NCBI RefSeq assembly: GCF_900129555.1
Contig: NZ_FQWC01000012.1
Span: 1-64,000 of the forward strand
From: Flavobacterium defluvii
GTDB lineage: Bacteria > Bacteroidota > Bacteroidia > Flavobacteriales > Flavobacteriaceae
Length of the DNA: 64,000 bases
Direction of reading: 5' to 3'
In this document: positions 33,331 through 40,689 of the stretch, piece by piece
Layout of the letters: every line of letters begins with the position of its first letter
Position numbering within the stretch: position 1 is the first letter of the stretch
Notes under the pieces: model-generated
Database searches by the model: none
What the model saw: only the letters and a program-made list of their open reading frames with translations
Told to the model about the DNA's origin: nothing
Made by a program: the position numbers and the translations under genes

Positions 33331-33675
33331 ATGTTTCTGATTGTTGCCAAATATTTAATTCCAAAAGGTTATCGTGCAATGGCTGTATTTCCATTTGTGA
33401 TTGTAAAATATGATTTTGATAAAAAAAATGGAGTTTTTGTAAACCATGAAAAAATCCATTTAAGACAGCAGTTAGAGCTTTTTATAATTCCGTTTTTTGT
33501 ATGGTATTTTTTGGAATATTTTATTCGTTTGATTCAATATAAAAATGCTGCTTTTGCATATCGAAATATTAGTTTTGAAAGAGAAGCTTACGCCAAAGAA
33601 ACCGATTTTAATTATCTGAAAAACCGATCATATTTTCAGTTTTTGCATTACATTAAAATAGGCAATAAGCAATAG
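33331..33675 (+). CDS. Small membrane protein with HExxH motif (zincin-like, unknown function)
   Basis: A 114-residue protein not matched to a named family. It contains HEKIHLRQQ (H39, E40, H43), a hydrophobic segment (about 47-68, ELFIIPFFVWYFLEYFIRL) and FEREAY (E83, E85) further on. HExxH followed by a glutamate after a membrane helix is the layout of gluzincin metalloproteases such as M48/M56 peptidases, though this protein is far shorter. It may be a minimal relative or a non-enzymatic protein. Start at ATG 33331 gives MFLIVAKYLIPKGYRAM. Genes on either side are unrelated. Confidence 0.75.
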   Translation: MFLIVAKYLIPKGYRAMAVFPFVIVKYDFDKKNGVFVNHEKIHLRQQLELFIIPFFVWYFLEYFIRLIQYKNAAFAYRNISFEREAYAKETDFNYLKNRSYFQFLHYIKIGNKQ

Positions 33676-33718
33676 GCTTTAAGCTTTAAGCGTTAAATAT
33701 ATTAAGATATGAATTATC

Positions 33719-33760
33719 ACTTTTGACTTTTGACTTTCGACTTTCGACTTTGAACTTTAA
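33719..33760 (+). repeat. Heptamer tandem array (ACTTTTG type), six units
   Basis: Two ACTTTTG, two ACTTTCG, one ACTTTGA and one ACTTTAA unit lie head to tail, ending 6 bp before the start codon of the ACC-deaminase-like gene. Confidence 0.9.
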
Positions 33761-33766
33761 ATTAAA

Positions 33767-34675
33767 ATGAATCCAGTTTTCAATCAATCCATAAATATTC
33801 AGTTTCCAAATGGTATTTCTTTGATAATAAAGCGCGAAGATTTAATTCATCCTTTTGTTTCGGGAAATAAATTCAGAAAATTAAAATACAATTTACTTCA
33901 GGCGAAAGCCGAAAATAAAGATACTTTACTGACTTTTGGCGGTGCATTTTCTAATCATATTGCAGCAGTGGCTTTTGCAGGAAAAGAGCAGGGTTTTAAA
34001 ACTATTGGCATTATTCGAGGCGATGAACTTTTTGATAAAATTGAAGAAAATCCAACCTTGAAATTTGCTCAGGAAAACGGAATGCAATTTGAATTTGTTT
34101 CTCGCGAAGATTATCGTTCGAAAAGTGAAACTTCTTATATAGAAAACCTAAAAAATAAGTTTGGCGATTTTTATTTAGTTCCCGAAGGCGGAACAAATGA
34201 ACTCGCCGTAAAAGGCTGCGAAGAGATTTTGACTGATGATGATTCGGTTTTTAATTACGTTTGCTGCGCTGTTGGAACTGGCGGAACAATTTCGGGATTG
34301 ATAAATAGCGCTAAAGAAAATCAGAAAATTTTGGGCTTTCCAGCCTTAAAAGGTGACTTTTTAAAAGATGAAATTCGTATTTTTGCAAAAAAAGATAACT
34401 GGAATTTAATTTCTGACTATCATTTTGGAGGTTATGGCAAGATAAATTTAGAGTTAATTGAATTTATTAATTCATTTTTTAATGAAACAAAAGTGCCTTT
34501 AGATCCAATTTATACAGGAAAGATGGTTTTTGGCGTTATAGATTTAATTAACAAAAATTATTTTCCTGCACATTCAAGAATATTACTCATTCACACCGGC
34601 GGATTACAAGGCATTGAAGGAATGAATATGAAATTGAAGCAGAAAAAATTACCAATACTTAAAACTAATGATTAA
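33767..34675 (+). CDS. PLP-dependent ACC deaminase / D-cysteine desulfhydrase family protein
   Basis: A 302-residue PLP enzyme of the tryptophan synthase beta-like fold. SGNKFRKLKYNLL carries the PLP lysine (K35); TFGGAFSNHIAAVAFAG binds the substrate carboxylate; CCAVGTGGTISGL is the phosphate loop; LLIHTGGLQGIEG is the C-terminal motif. Family members deaminate 1-aminocyclopropane-1-carboxylate or desulfhydrate D-cysteine; sequence alone does not separate these, and D-cysteine desulfhydrase is the commoner activity. The stop overlaps the next start by 8 bp, so it is co-transcribed with the glucosaminidase gene, without an obvious functional link. Confidence 0.92.
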   Translation: MNPVFNQSINIQFPNGISLIIKREDLIHPFVSGNKFRKLKYNLLQAKAENKDTLLTFGGAFSNHIAAVAFAGKEQGFKTIGIIRGDELFDKIEENPTLKFAQENGMQFEFVSREDYRSKSETSYIENLKNKFGDFYLVPEGGTNELAVKGCEEILTDDDSVFNYVCCAVGTGGTISGLINSAKENQKILGFPALKGDFLKDEIRIFAKKDNWNLISDYHFGGYGKINLELIEFINSFFNETKVPLDPIYTGKMVFGVIDLINKNYFPAHSRILLIHTGGLQGIEGMNMKLKQKKLPILKTND

Positions 34676-35567
34676 AAAAATTGTATTACTTCTCGTAATA
34701 TTAGCTTTAGCAAGCTGCTCTTCCAGTAAGCCTGCCATCGCGACGACTAAAAAGGCGGCAGCAGTTCAAACCAGAACAGCTTCTACAAAAAGAAGTACCC
34801 CCGCTAAACCAATTGCTAAAAATTATCCTTCTACAAATAATACAACCGAAGTTATTCAGTCTACTTCAAAAACTGTTGTAACCAGCGATTTAATCAATAA
34901 TTATGTTTTACAGTTCAAAGATATTGCAATGGGAAACATGAAAACCTATGGAATTCCGGCGAGTATCATTTTGGCACAGGGAATTCTGGAATCGGGTGCT
35001 GGAAAAGGAGATTTAGCCATTGAAGCCAATAATCATTTCGGAATAAAATGTCATAAAGACTGGCTTGGTGAAAGTGTTCGTCACGACGACGATTCGGCTC
35101 AGGAATGTTTTAGAAAATATCCGGAAGCCGCAGAATCGTACAGAGATCATGCTTTGTTTTTAGTTGGAAAAAAACGCTATGAAACGTTATTTACTTACGA
35201 AAAAGACGATTATAAATCGTGGGCAAAAGGTCTGCGGGCGGCAGGTTATGCAACAGATCCTAATTATCCGGATAAATTAATTGGTTATATCGAGCGTTAC
35301 AATCTGCATCAATATGATTGTCAGGTTACAGGAAAAAATTACACCCCAATTAATAAATCGGCCCCGGCAAGAAAACCATCTTACGATGTGGCATCGGATC
35401 CAAAGATAAATATGAACTCAAATGATCCTAATTTGTACGAAGTTCAAAAAGGCGATACATTATATTCAATTTCAAAAAAATTCAATTTATTGGTTGAAGA
35501 TTTAAAACAAAAAAATAATCTAACTGATAATGCGCTTTCGATAGGACAGAAGTTGAGGGTTAAGTAA
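34668..35567 (+). CDS. Glucosaminidase-LysM lipoprotein (peptidoglycan hydrolase)
   Basis: A 299-residue protein. Lipoprotein signal 1-16 with Cys17 (ALASCSSS), a low-complexity Ser/Thr/Lys linker (about 18-65), a glucosaminidase domain (about 80-215: IPASIILAQGILESGAGKGDLA, NNHFGIKCH, CFRKYPEAAESYRDHALFL, WAKGLRAAGYATDPNYPDKL), and a C-terminal LysM domain (about 256-299, YEVQKGDTLYSISKKF). The glutamate in ILESGAG is the likely catalytic acid. It would cut glycan strands of peptidoglycan at the cell surface or periplasm. Overlaps the upstream gene by 8 bp. Confidence 0.94.
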   Translation: MIKKIVLLLVILALASCSSSKPAIATTKKAAAVQTRTASTKRSTPAKPIAKNYPSTNNTTEVIQSTSKTVVTSDLINNYVLQFKDIAMGNMKTYGIPASIILAQGILESGAGKGDLAIEANNHFGIKCHKDWLGESVRHDDDSAQECFRKYPEAAESYRDHALFLVGKKRYETLFTYEKDDYKSWAKGLRAAGYATDPNYPDKLIGYIERYNLHQYDCQVTGKNYTPINKSAPARKPSYDVASDPKINMNSNDPNLYEVQKGDTLYSISKKFNLLVEDLKQKNNLTDNALSIGQKLRVK

Positions 35568-35600
35568 GAAGTTTTCAGTCGCAGTTTTCAGTTTGAAAAC

Positions 35601-35638
35601 AATCTAAAATCTAAAATCAGAAATCTAAAATCTAAAAT
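35601..35638 (+). repeat. TAAAATC heptamer array running into the hemL start codon
   Basis: Two blocks of TCTAAAA units; the last unit becomes TCTAAAATG, providing the hemL ATG at 35637. Preceded by degenerate AGTTTTC units (35571-35598). Confidence 0.88.
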
Positions 35639-36923
35639 GTTATATAAAAGAAGTAGTCAGCTTTTTGCTGAAGCAGAAAAAGTAATTCCGGGAGGAGTAA
35701 ATTCACCAGTAAGAGCGTTTAAAGCAGTTGGCGGAACTCCGATTTTTGTAAAAAGTGCTAAAGGTGCTTATTTATATGATGAAGACGGAAACAAATTAAT
35801 TGATTATATCAACTCTTGGGGGCCAATGGTTTTAGGTCATGCGTATCAGCCGGTTGTTGATGCCGTAATCGAAAAAGCAAAACTGGGAACTTCATTTGGT
35901 ATGCCTACAGAATTGGAAACAGAAATTGCAGCTTTGGCCGTTTCGATGGTTCCAAATATTGATAAAATTCGTTTTGTAAATTCAGGTACAGAAGCTTGTA
36001 TGAGCGCGATTCGTCTGGCTCGCGGATTTACAAAAAGAGATAAAATTATAAAGTTTGCAGGATGTTATCACGGACATTCAGATTCATTCCTGATTCAGGC
36101 AGGAAGTGGAGCTGTAACTTTTGGATCGCCAAATAGTCCAGGCGTTACAGAAGGAACTGCAAAAGATACTTTGTTAGCAAAATACAATGATTTAGAGAAT
36201 GTAAAAACTTTAATCGAAGCGAATAAAGGCGAAATTGCTGCGATTATTATAGAAGCTGTTGCAGGAAATATGGGGTGTATTCCACCTGCCAAAGGTTTCC
36301 TTGAAGGTTTGAGAGAATTGTGTACAGCAAACGGAATCTTATTGATTTTTGATGAGGTAATGACAGGTTTCCGTTTAGCTCGTGGAGGAGTTCAGGAATT
36401 GTATGGAATTGACGCTGATATTGTAACTTTCGGAAAAGTAATTGGCGGCGGACTTCCGGTTGGAGCTTTTGCAGCTCGCGAAGAAATTATGAATTATTTG
36501 GCGCCTCTTGGACCAGTTTATCAGGCAGGAACATTATCTGGGAATCCGTTGGCAATGGCGGCTGGATATGCAATGTTGAAAGCGTTGGATAATGATAGAG
36601 AAATTTTTACGCGTCTTGAAGAAAAAACGGCTTATTTAGAAGCTGGAATTGACAGAGTTTTAAAAGCAAATAATGTCGTATTTACAATCAACAGAGTAGG
36701 TTCTATGATTTCTGTACACTTTGATGCCAATCCGGTTACAGATTTTCAAACGGCTGCAAAAGGAGATAACGAAACGTTTAAGAAATTCTTCCACGGATTA
36801 TTAGAGGAAGGTGTTTACATAGCACCATCAGCATATGAAACATGGTTTATTACAGATGCCCTGACATATGAAGATTTAGATTTTACAATTAATGCGATCG
36901 ACAAAGTTTCGAAAACATTCTAA
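35637..36923 (+). CDS. hemL: Glutamate-1-semialdehyde 2,1-aminomutase
   Basis: Converts glutamate-1-semialdehyde to 5-aminolevulinate in heme synthesis by the C5 pathway. 428 residues, standard length. Class III aminotransferase features: VIPGGVNSPVRAF at the N-terminus, NSGTEACMSAIRLARG, YHGHSDSFLIQAGSGA, FDEVMTGFR and the PLP lysine K267 in TFGKVIGGGLPVGAF. The other heme genes are not adjacent. A TAAAATC array supplies the region immediately before the ATG. Downstream, its terminator appears split by an inserted palindromic element. Confidence 0.97.
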   Translation: MLYKRSSQLFAEAEKVIPGGVNSPVRAFKAVGGTPIFVKSAKGAYLYDEDGNKLIDYINSWGPMVLGHAYQPVVDAVIEKAKLGTSFGMPTELETEIAALAVSMVPNIDKIRFVNSGTEACMSAIRLARGFTKRDKIIKFAGCYHGHSDSFLIQAGSGAVTFGSPNSPGVTEGTAKDTLLAKYNDLENVKTLIEANKGEIAAIIIEAVAGNMGCIPPAKGFLEGLRELCTANGILLIFDEVMTGFRLARGGVQELYGIDADIVTFGKVIGGGLPVGAFAAREEIMNYLAPLGPVYQAGTLSGNPLAMAAGYAMLKALDNDREIFTRLEEKTAYLEAGIDRVLKANNVVFTINRVGSMISVHFDANPVTDFQTAAKGDNETFKKFFHGLLEEGVYIAPSAYETWFITDALTYEDLDFTINAIDKVSKTF

Positions 36924-36924
36924 T

Positions 36925-36948
36925 AACAAAAAAGAGGCTTTAAAAGCC
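36925..36948 (+). repeat. 24-bp direct repeat, copy 1 (partial terminator)
   Basis: Identical to 37049-37072. It is the 5' half of the hairpin that is complete at 37052-37082 and flanks a 100-bp palindromic insert. Confidence 0.9.
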
Positions 36949-37048
36949 CACGGATAACACGAATTTTCACAAATTTTAATTTACCTTAGTTTGTGGAATT
37001 AATTGCAATAATAAATTGGTGTTAATTTGTGAAATCCGTGTTTATAAC
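36949..37048. mobile_element. MITE-like palindromic element between 24-bp direct repeats
   Basis: The 100-bp segment begins CACGGATAACACG and its right part reads TTGTGAAATCCGTGTTTAT, so the ends pair (CACGGA with TCCGTG, TTCACAAATT with AATTTGTGAA). It is flanked by exact 24-bp direct repeats of terminator sequence. This is the pattern left by insertion or by a duplication event. It has no coding capacity. Confidence 0.6.
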
Positions 37049-37051
37049 AAC

Positions 37052-37082
37052 AAAAAAGAGGCTTTAAAAGCCTCTTTTTTTT
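37052..37082. terminator. Bidirectional terminator between hemL and the helical-repeat gene
   Basis: AAAAAAGAGGCTTT pairs with AAAGCCTCTTTTTT almost without a loop. Convergent genes lie on both sides. Confidence 0.85.
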
Positions 37083-37090
37083 GATCTCAA

Positions 37091-37822
37091 TTACATTTTA
37101 TCTTTTCGGTGATCTTTCATTTTATCTTTACGCTCTTTTTGAATTGCTGTCCATTTTTTATATTGATCTGCATTCAAAATAGATTTCATTTTAGAGTCAA
37201 AAGCTTTATGATCTTCTTCCATTTGTTTTTTCATGGCTTTTCTTTCAGCATCAGTAGGTTTTACGTCAGAATCTCTTCTGCTTTTTTTCAACATTGCCAT
37301 TTTAGTACTTCTGTCAGATAAAAGTTCACCAACTTGTTTTTGCTGATCGGCGTTTAAGTTCAAATCAGTTGTCAATTTTTGCAAATGAGCCTGATCACGT
37401 TCTTGTGGTGTTTTAAAGTCACCTTTTCTGTAATGACCTTTATGCTCTTTTTTTAGAGCTGTCCATTTTGTGTATTGATCAGCATTTAAAATCGCTTTCA
37501 TTTTAGCATCGTTGGCTTCTTTTTCAGCTTTCATTTGTTTTTTAAAAGCTTCTCTTTCTGCATCAGTAGGTTTTGTTTTACTATCTTTTCTGGCTTCTCT
37601 AAATTTCTCTGCTTTAGCACTTCTTTCTGTCAAAAGTTGTTTTACTTGTTCCTGTTGTTTTTTATCCAAATTCAATTCAGAAGTTAACTTTTGTAAATGT
37701 TTTTCATTACGCTGTTGCAGAGTTAATTTTTCTCTTTGATCACCAGCTGGTTTCTGATTAACGTCTTGTGCAAAACTTACTATTCCAACGAATAATAAAA
37801 CTGCGATAAATAACTTTTTCAT
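37091..37822 (-). CDS. Secreted helical-repeat protein, two tandem units
   Basis: A 243-residue protein with a signal peptide (about 1-19, ending SFAQ). Two tandem units of about 90 residues follow (about 41-130 and 143-232). Each has LQKLT-LNL-QQ-QV-LL-RS-K, then KPTDAER, then A-D-KMK-ILNADQYKKW. The layout (QQ...LL..R, helical, with DQY..W) recalls Spy/CpxP-like or DUF4890 periplasmic proteins, but the family is not certain. It is highly charged and predicted all-helical. A shorter paralogue with one unit lies just upstream at 37985-38425, so the region arose by duplication. Possibly an envelope-stress chaperone-like protein (inference). Confidence 0.85.
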   Translation of the reverse strand: MKKLFIAVLLFVGIVSFAQDVNQKPAGDQREKLTLQQRNEKHLQKLTSELNLDKKQQEQVKQLLTERSAKAEKFREARKDSKTKPTDAEREAFKKQMKAEKEANDAKMKAILNADQYTKWTALKKEHKGHYRKGDFKTPQERDQAHLQKLTTDLNLNADQQKQVGELLSDRSTKMAMLKKSRRDSDVKPTDAERKAMKKQMEEDHKAFDSKMKSILNADQYKKWTAIQKERKDKMKDHRKDKM

Positions 37823-37946
37823 AATTTCTTTTTTAAAGGTTTATGGCTATTAGACTACAGCAGGTTTTTTAAGTTTAATTGAATTGTCAGATTTATCTTT
37901 TATTTAACAGAAATCATTAATGAAAACTTAAAGCAGTTTAAGAAAT

Positions 37947-37973
37947 AAAAAAGAGGCTCAAAGGCCTCTTTTT
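37947..37973. terminator. Terminator of the short helical-repeat gene
   Basis: AAAAAGAGGC pairs with GCCTCTTTTT around TCAAAG. On the minus strand it ends with a run of T. It lies 12 bp after the stop. Confidence 0.85.
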
Positions 37974-37984
37974 ATCAACTCATT

Positions 37985-38425
37985 TTAGTTGTTTTCTTTT
38001 CTGTATTCTCTTATTTTTTCTCTCGCTTTATCTCTGTTTTTTTCCTGGATAGAATGCCATTTAGCATATTGATCCGCATTTAAAATCGCTTTCATTTTGG
38101 CGTCGTTTGCTTCTTTTTCGGCTTTTAATTCATTTTTAAAAGTTTCTCTTTCAGCAGCAGTTGGTTTTGTATCACTTTCTTTTTTAGCTTCTCTGGCTTC
38201 TCTGAATTTTTCGGCTTTGGCACTTCTTTCTGCTAATAATTGTTTTACCTGTGCCTGCTGATTAGCGTCTAAACTTAATTCTGTTGTTAATTTTTGTAAC
38301 TGTTTTTCGTTACGTTGTTCCGGAGTTAATTTTTCTCTTGGTTCACGAGCTGTTTTTTGATCAGCATCTTGTGCGAAACTAGCTATTCCAACAAATAACA
38401 TAGCTGCAATTAATAATTTTTTCAT
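37985..38425 (-). CDS. Secreted helical-repeat protein, single unit
   Basis: A 146-residue paralogue of the 243-residue protein downstream. Signal peptide about 1-19 (MKKLLIAAMLFVGIASFAQ), then one repeat unit (about 38-130): LQKLTTELSLDANQQAQVKQ, LLAERSAKAEKFREAREAK, KPTAAER, KMKAILNADQYAKW. The first unit of the larger protein is the closest match. It has its own terminator, so it is probably separately transcribed. Function unknown. Confidence 0.85.
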   Translation of the reverse strand: MKKLLIAAMLFVGIASFAQDADQKTAREPREKLTPEQRNEKQLQKLTTELSLDANQQAQVKQLLAERSAKAEKFREAREAKKESDTKPTAAERETFKNELKAEKEANDAKMKAILNADQYAKWHSIQEKNRDKAREKIREYRKENN

Positions 38426-38606
38426 GATCTATTTCTTTTAAGGTTATAGCGTTTAGACTATATTAAACTAATTTGGTTTAATTTATATCGCCTAAAATGT
38501 TTATTTAACTTTTTGAGATGTAAATATTTAAAACTGTGACTTCCTAGTAAATTGAAAATATTTTCTTATTTTTAAGAGACAAACAAACATTTCAAAATAA
38601 ATAGTC

Positions 38607-39623
38607 ATGAATTCCTCTTTATCAAATAAAATAGCTTTCTTTTCGACTCAGCCTTACGATAAAGCATTTTTTAATAAATACAATGCCGATTTTGGTTTTG
38701 AACTGAATTTCTTCGAAACACAATTAAATCCGCAGACAGTTGCTTTAATTGAAAAGTGTGAAATTGTATGTGTTTTTGTAAATGATATTGTAAACGAAGC
38801 AGTTATTAAGCAACTGGCAGAAAAAAATGTAAAAATTATTGCATTGCGATGTGCAGGTTTTAATAATGTTGATTTAGAAGCAGCAAAAAAATACAACTTA
38901 AAAGTTTGTCGTGTTCCTGCCTATTCGCCACAAGCAGTTGCAGAACACGCTATGGCTATGATTTTAACTTTAAATCGAAAAACACACAAAGCTTATAATA
39001 GAGTTCGCGAACAAAATTTCTCTCTAAACGGATTATTAGGGTTTGATTTGTTCGGAAAAGCAATAGGAATTATTGGAACTGGAAATATTGGAAAAGCATT
39101 TGCAAAAATCGCTTTAGGTTTTGGCTGTAAAGTTTTGGCTTATGATATTGTTGAAAACGATGAAATGAAAAAAGATGGCGTTTCTTTTGTTGGTTTAGAA
39201 GAAATATTTAAATCGAGTGATATTATTTCGCTTCATTGTCCGCTCAACGATCAGACGAAACATGTTATTAATACAACTTCTATTTCTTTTATGAAAGACA
39301 GTGTCATGATTATTAACACAAGTCGTGGCGGATTAATTGAAACTTCGAGTGTAATTGAGGGATTGAAAGAAGGTAAAATCGGTTATTTAGGTATTGATGT
39401 TTACGAACAGGAAGAAAAACTGTTTTTTAGAGATTTATCTGCAGATATTATTCAGGATGATGCGATTCAGCGTTTGATGAGTTTTCCGAATGTTTTGGTA
39501 ACGGCGCATCAGGCGTTTTTTACGAACGAGGCATTAACCCAGATTGCACTCGTAACTTTTAATAATATAAAATCATTATTGACTAAAAATGATATTGAAA
39601 ATAAAGCAGCGCTGCTGGTTTAA
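38607..39623 (+). CDS. D-2-hydroxyacid dehydrogenase (D-lactate dehydrogenase-like)
   Basis: A 338-residue NAD-dependent enzyme. The substrate domain brackets a Rossmann domain with GIIGTGNIGKAF (GxGxxG, residues 157-162). RCAGFNNVDLEAA and SPQAVAEHAMAMILTLNRK are typical of D-lactate dehydrogenases. The catalytic arginine is in INTSRGGLIE and the catalytic histidine in TAHQAFFTNEAL. It likely interconverts pyruvate and D-lactate; a different 2-oxoacid cannot be excluded. It is monocistronic, ended by a strong palindrome 18 bp after the stop. Confidence 0.92.
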   Translation: MNSSLSNKIAFFSTQPYDKAFFNKYNADFGFELNFFETQLNPQTVALIEKCEIVCVFVNDIVNEAVIKQLAEKNVKIIALRCAGFNNVDLEAAKKYNLKVCRVPAYSPQAVAEHAMAMILTLNRKTHKAYNRVREQNFSLNGLLGFDLFGKAIGIIGTGNIGKAFAKIALGFGCKVLAYDIVENDEMKKDGVSFVGLEEIFKSSDIISLHCPLNDQTKHVINTTSISFMKDSVMIINTSRGGLIETSSVIEGLKEGKIGYLGIDVYEQEEKLFFRDLSADIIQDDAIQRLMSFPNVLVTAHQAFFTNEALTQIALVTFNNIKSLLTKNDIENKAALLV

Positions 39624-39641
39624 TATTGTATTTAGTATAAG

Positions 39642-39674
39642 AAACCTAACAGGTTTTAAAAACCTGTTAGGTTT
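39642..39674. terminator. 33-bp palindromic hairpin after the 2-hydroxyacid dehydrogenase gene
   Basis: A 16-bp perfect stem (AAACCTAACAGGTTTT with its complement) around a single base. It is a variant of the hairpin at 40605-40637, with paired compensatory changes in both arms. Confidence 0.8.
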
Positions 39675-39698
39675 AGAAAGTCCTTTAATTAAAATATT

Positions 39699-40295
39699 AT
39701 GAAAAATAAAATTCTAGTTCTAATCGGAATTTTGGCATTGTATTCCTGTCAAAGTAAAACCGAATCAAAAAATATCATCAAAACGATTGTTCAGGATACT
39801 TTATCAAAAACATATGGCGGAACAGCAGATTTAAGCAATGTTACTTCCAAAGATGATAAAGCGGTTGAGCTTATTCGAAAACAATTAAATATTTTATTAA
39901 AGAAAGATCTTCCTGCAATGACAAAAGACGACCGATTCTTTTTTTATGAAGTTTTTGATTTAAACAACGATCAGCAAAATGAATATTTTGTTGGTTTCTC
40001 AAATTCCTATTTCTGCGGAAGCGGAGGTTGTTCGGGTTATATTTTAAACAATGACGGAAGTGTAATTAATCATTTCACAGTAACCGATTTTCCGATTTAT
40101 ATTATGACTTCTTCCACCGAAAAGTTTTATGATCTTTTAATGAAAAGCGGAGGTTTACTCCATCATATAAAAATGAAAAACGGAAAATATCCAACAAATC
40201 CTTCTATTGAAGAAAAATGGAATGGTGATATTCCAAAAGAAAGCACACAGGTTTTGGATATTTATGAGAAGAAGCTGGAGAAGTATTCGTTTTAA
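39699..40295 (+). CDS. Hypothetical lipoprotein
   Basis: A 198-residue protein with lipobox LYSC (Cys17). The mature part includes KDDRFFFYEVFDLNNDQQNEYFVGFSNSYFCGSGGCSGYIL, which resembles the DxNxD-type calcium-like loop and Cys-Gly-rich segment of small 'FG-GAP/EF-hand-like' lipoproteins, followed by NGKYPTNPSIEEKWNGDIP. No named family was recognised. The last codons of this gene are copied in the tandem duplication just downstream. Confidence 0.85.
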   Translation: MKNKILVLIGILALYSCQSKTESKNIIKTIVQDTLSKTYGGTADLSNVTSKDDKAVELIRKQLNILLKKDLPAMTKDDRFFFYEVFDLNNDQQNEYFVGFSNSYFCGSGGCSGYILNNDGSVINHFTVTDFPIYIMTSSTEKFYDLLMKSGGLLHHIKMKNGKYPTNPSIEEKWNGDIPKESTQVLDIYEKKLEKYSF

Positions 40296-40579
40296 ATTCC
40301 AATTTTAATGTAAATATAAATTTATTTAAACTGGACTGAAGTCCAGCTCTACAATATGATTTGTTCCTTCGGAACTAGAAAAAAGATTCAGCTCGATTTA
40401 TGTTGTAGGGCTGGACTTTAGTCCGGAAGCTGGAGAGGTACTCGTTTTAAATTTCATTTTTAATGTAAATATAAATTTATTTAAACTGGACTGAAGTCCA
40501 GCTCTACAATATGATTTGTTCTTTCGGAACTAGAAAAAAGCTTCAGCTTGATTTATGTTGTAGGGCTGGACTTCAGTCC
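40271..40579 (+). repeat. 155-bp tandem duplication containing a palindromic repeat
   Basis: Copy 1 is 40271-40425 and copy 2 is 40426-40579, about 93% identical by eye. Copy 1 begins inside the end of the upstream lipoprotein gene; copy 2 carries a dead copy of that gene end. Each copy holds an inverted repeat beginning ACTGGACTGAAGTCCAGC with a complementary right end. Confidence 0.88.
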
Positions 40580-40689
40580 AGTTGCATATATGAATTGTAA
40601 AAATAAACCCGACAGGTTTTTAAAACCTGTCGGGTTTGAATATTAGTTAATCTTGGAATTTGGAATTTCCAAATTGGATTTTTAAAAAA
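40296..40689. other. Repeat-filled intergenic region between the lipoprotein gene and lysS
   Basis: 394 bp made up almost wholly of the tandem palindromic duplication and the 33-bp hairpin at 40605-40637. No gene was recognised. Confidence 0.8.
40605..40637. terminator. 33-bp palindromic hairpin near the lysS 3' end
   Basis: AAACCCGACAGGTTTT pairs perfectly with its complement around one base. It lies 52 bp after the lysS stop (minus strand). Same family as 39642-39674. Confidence 0.75.
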
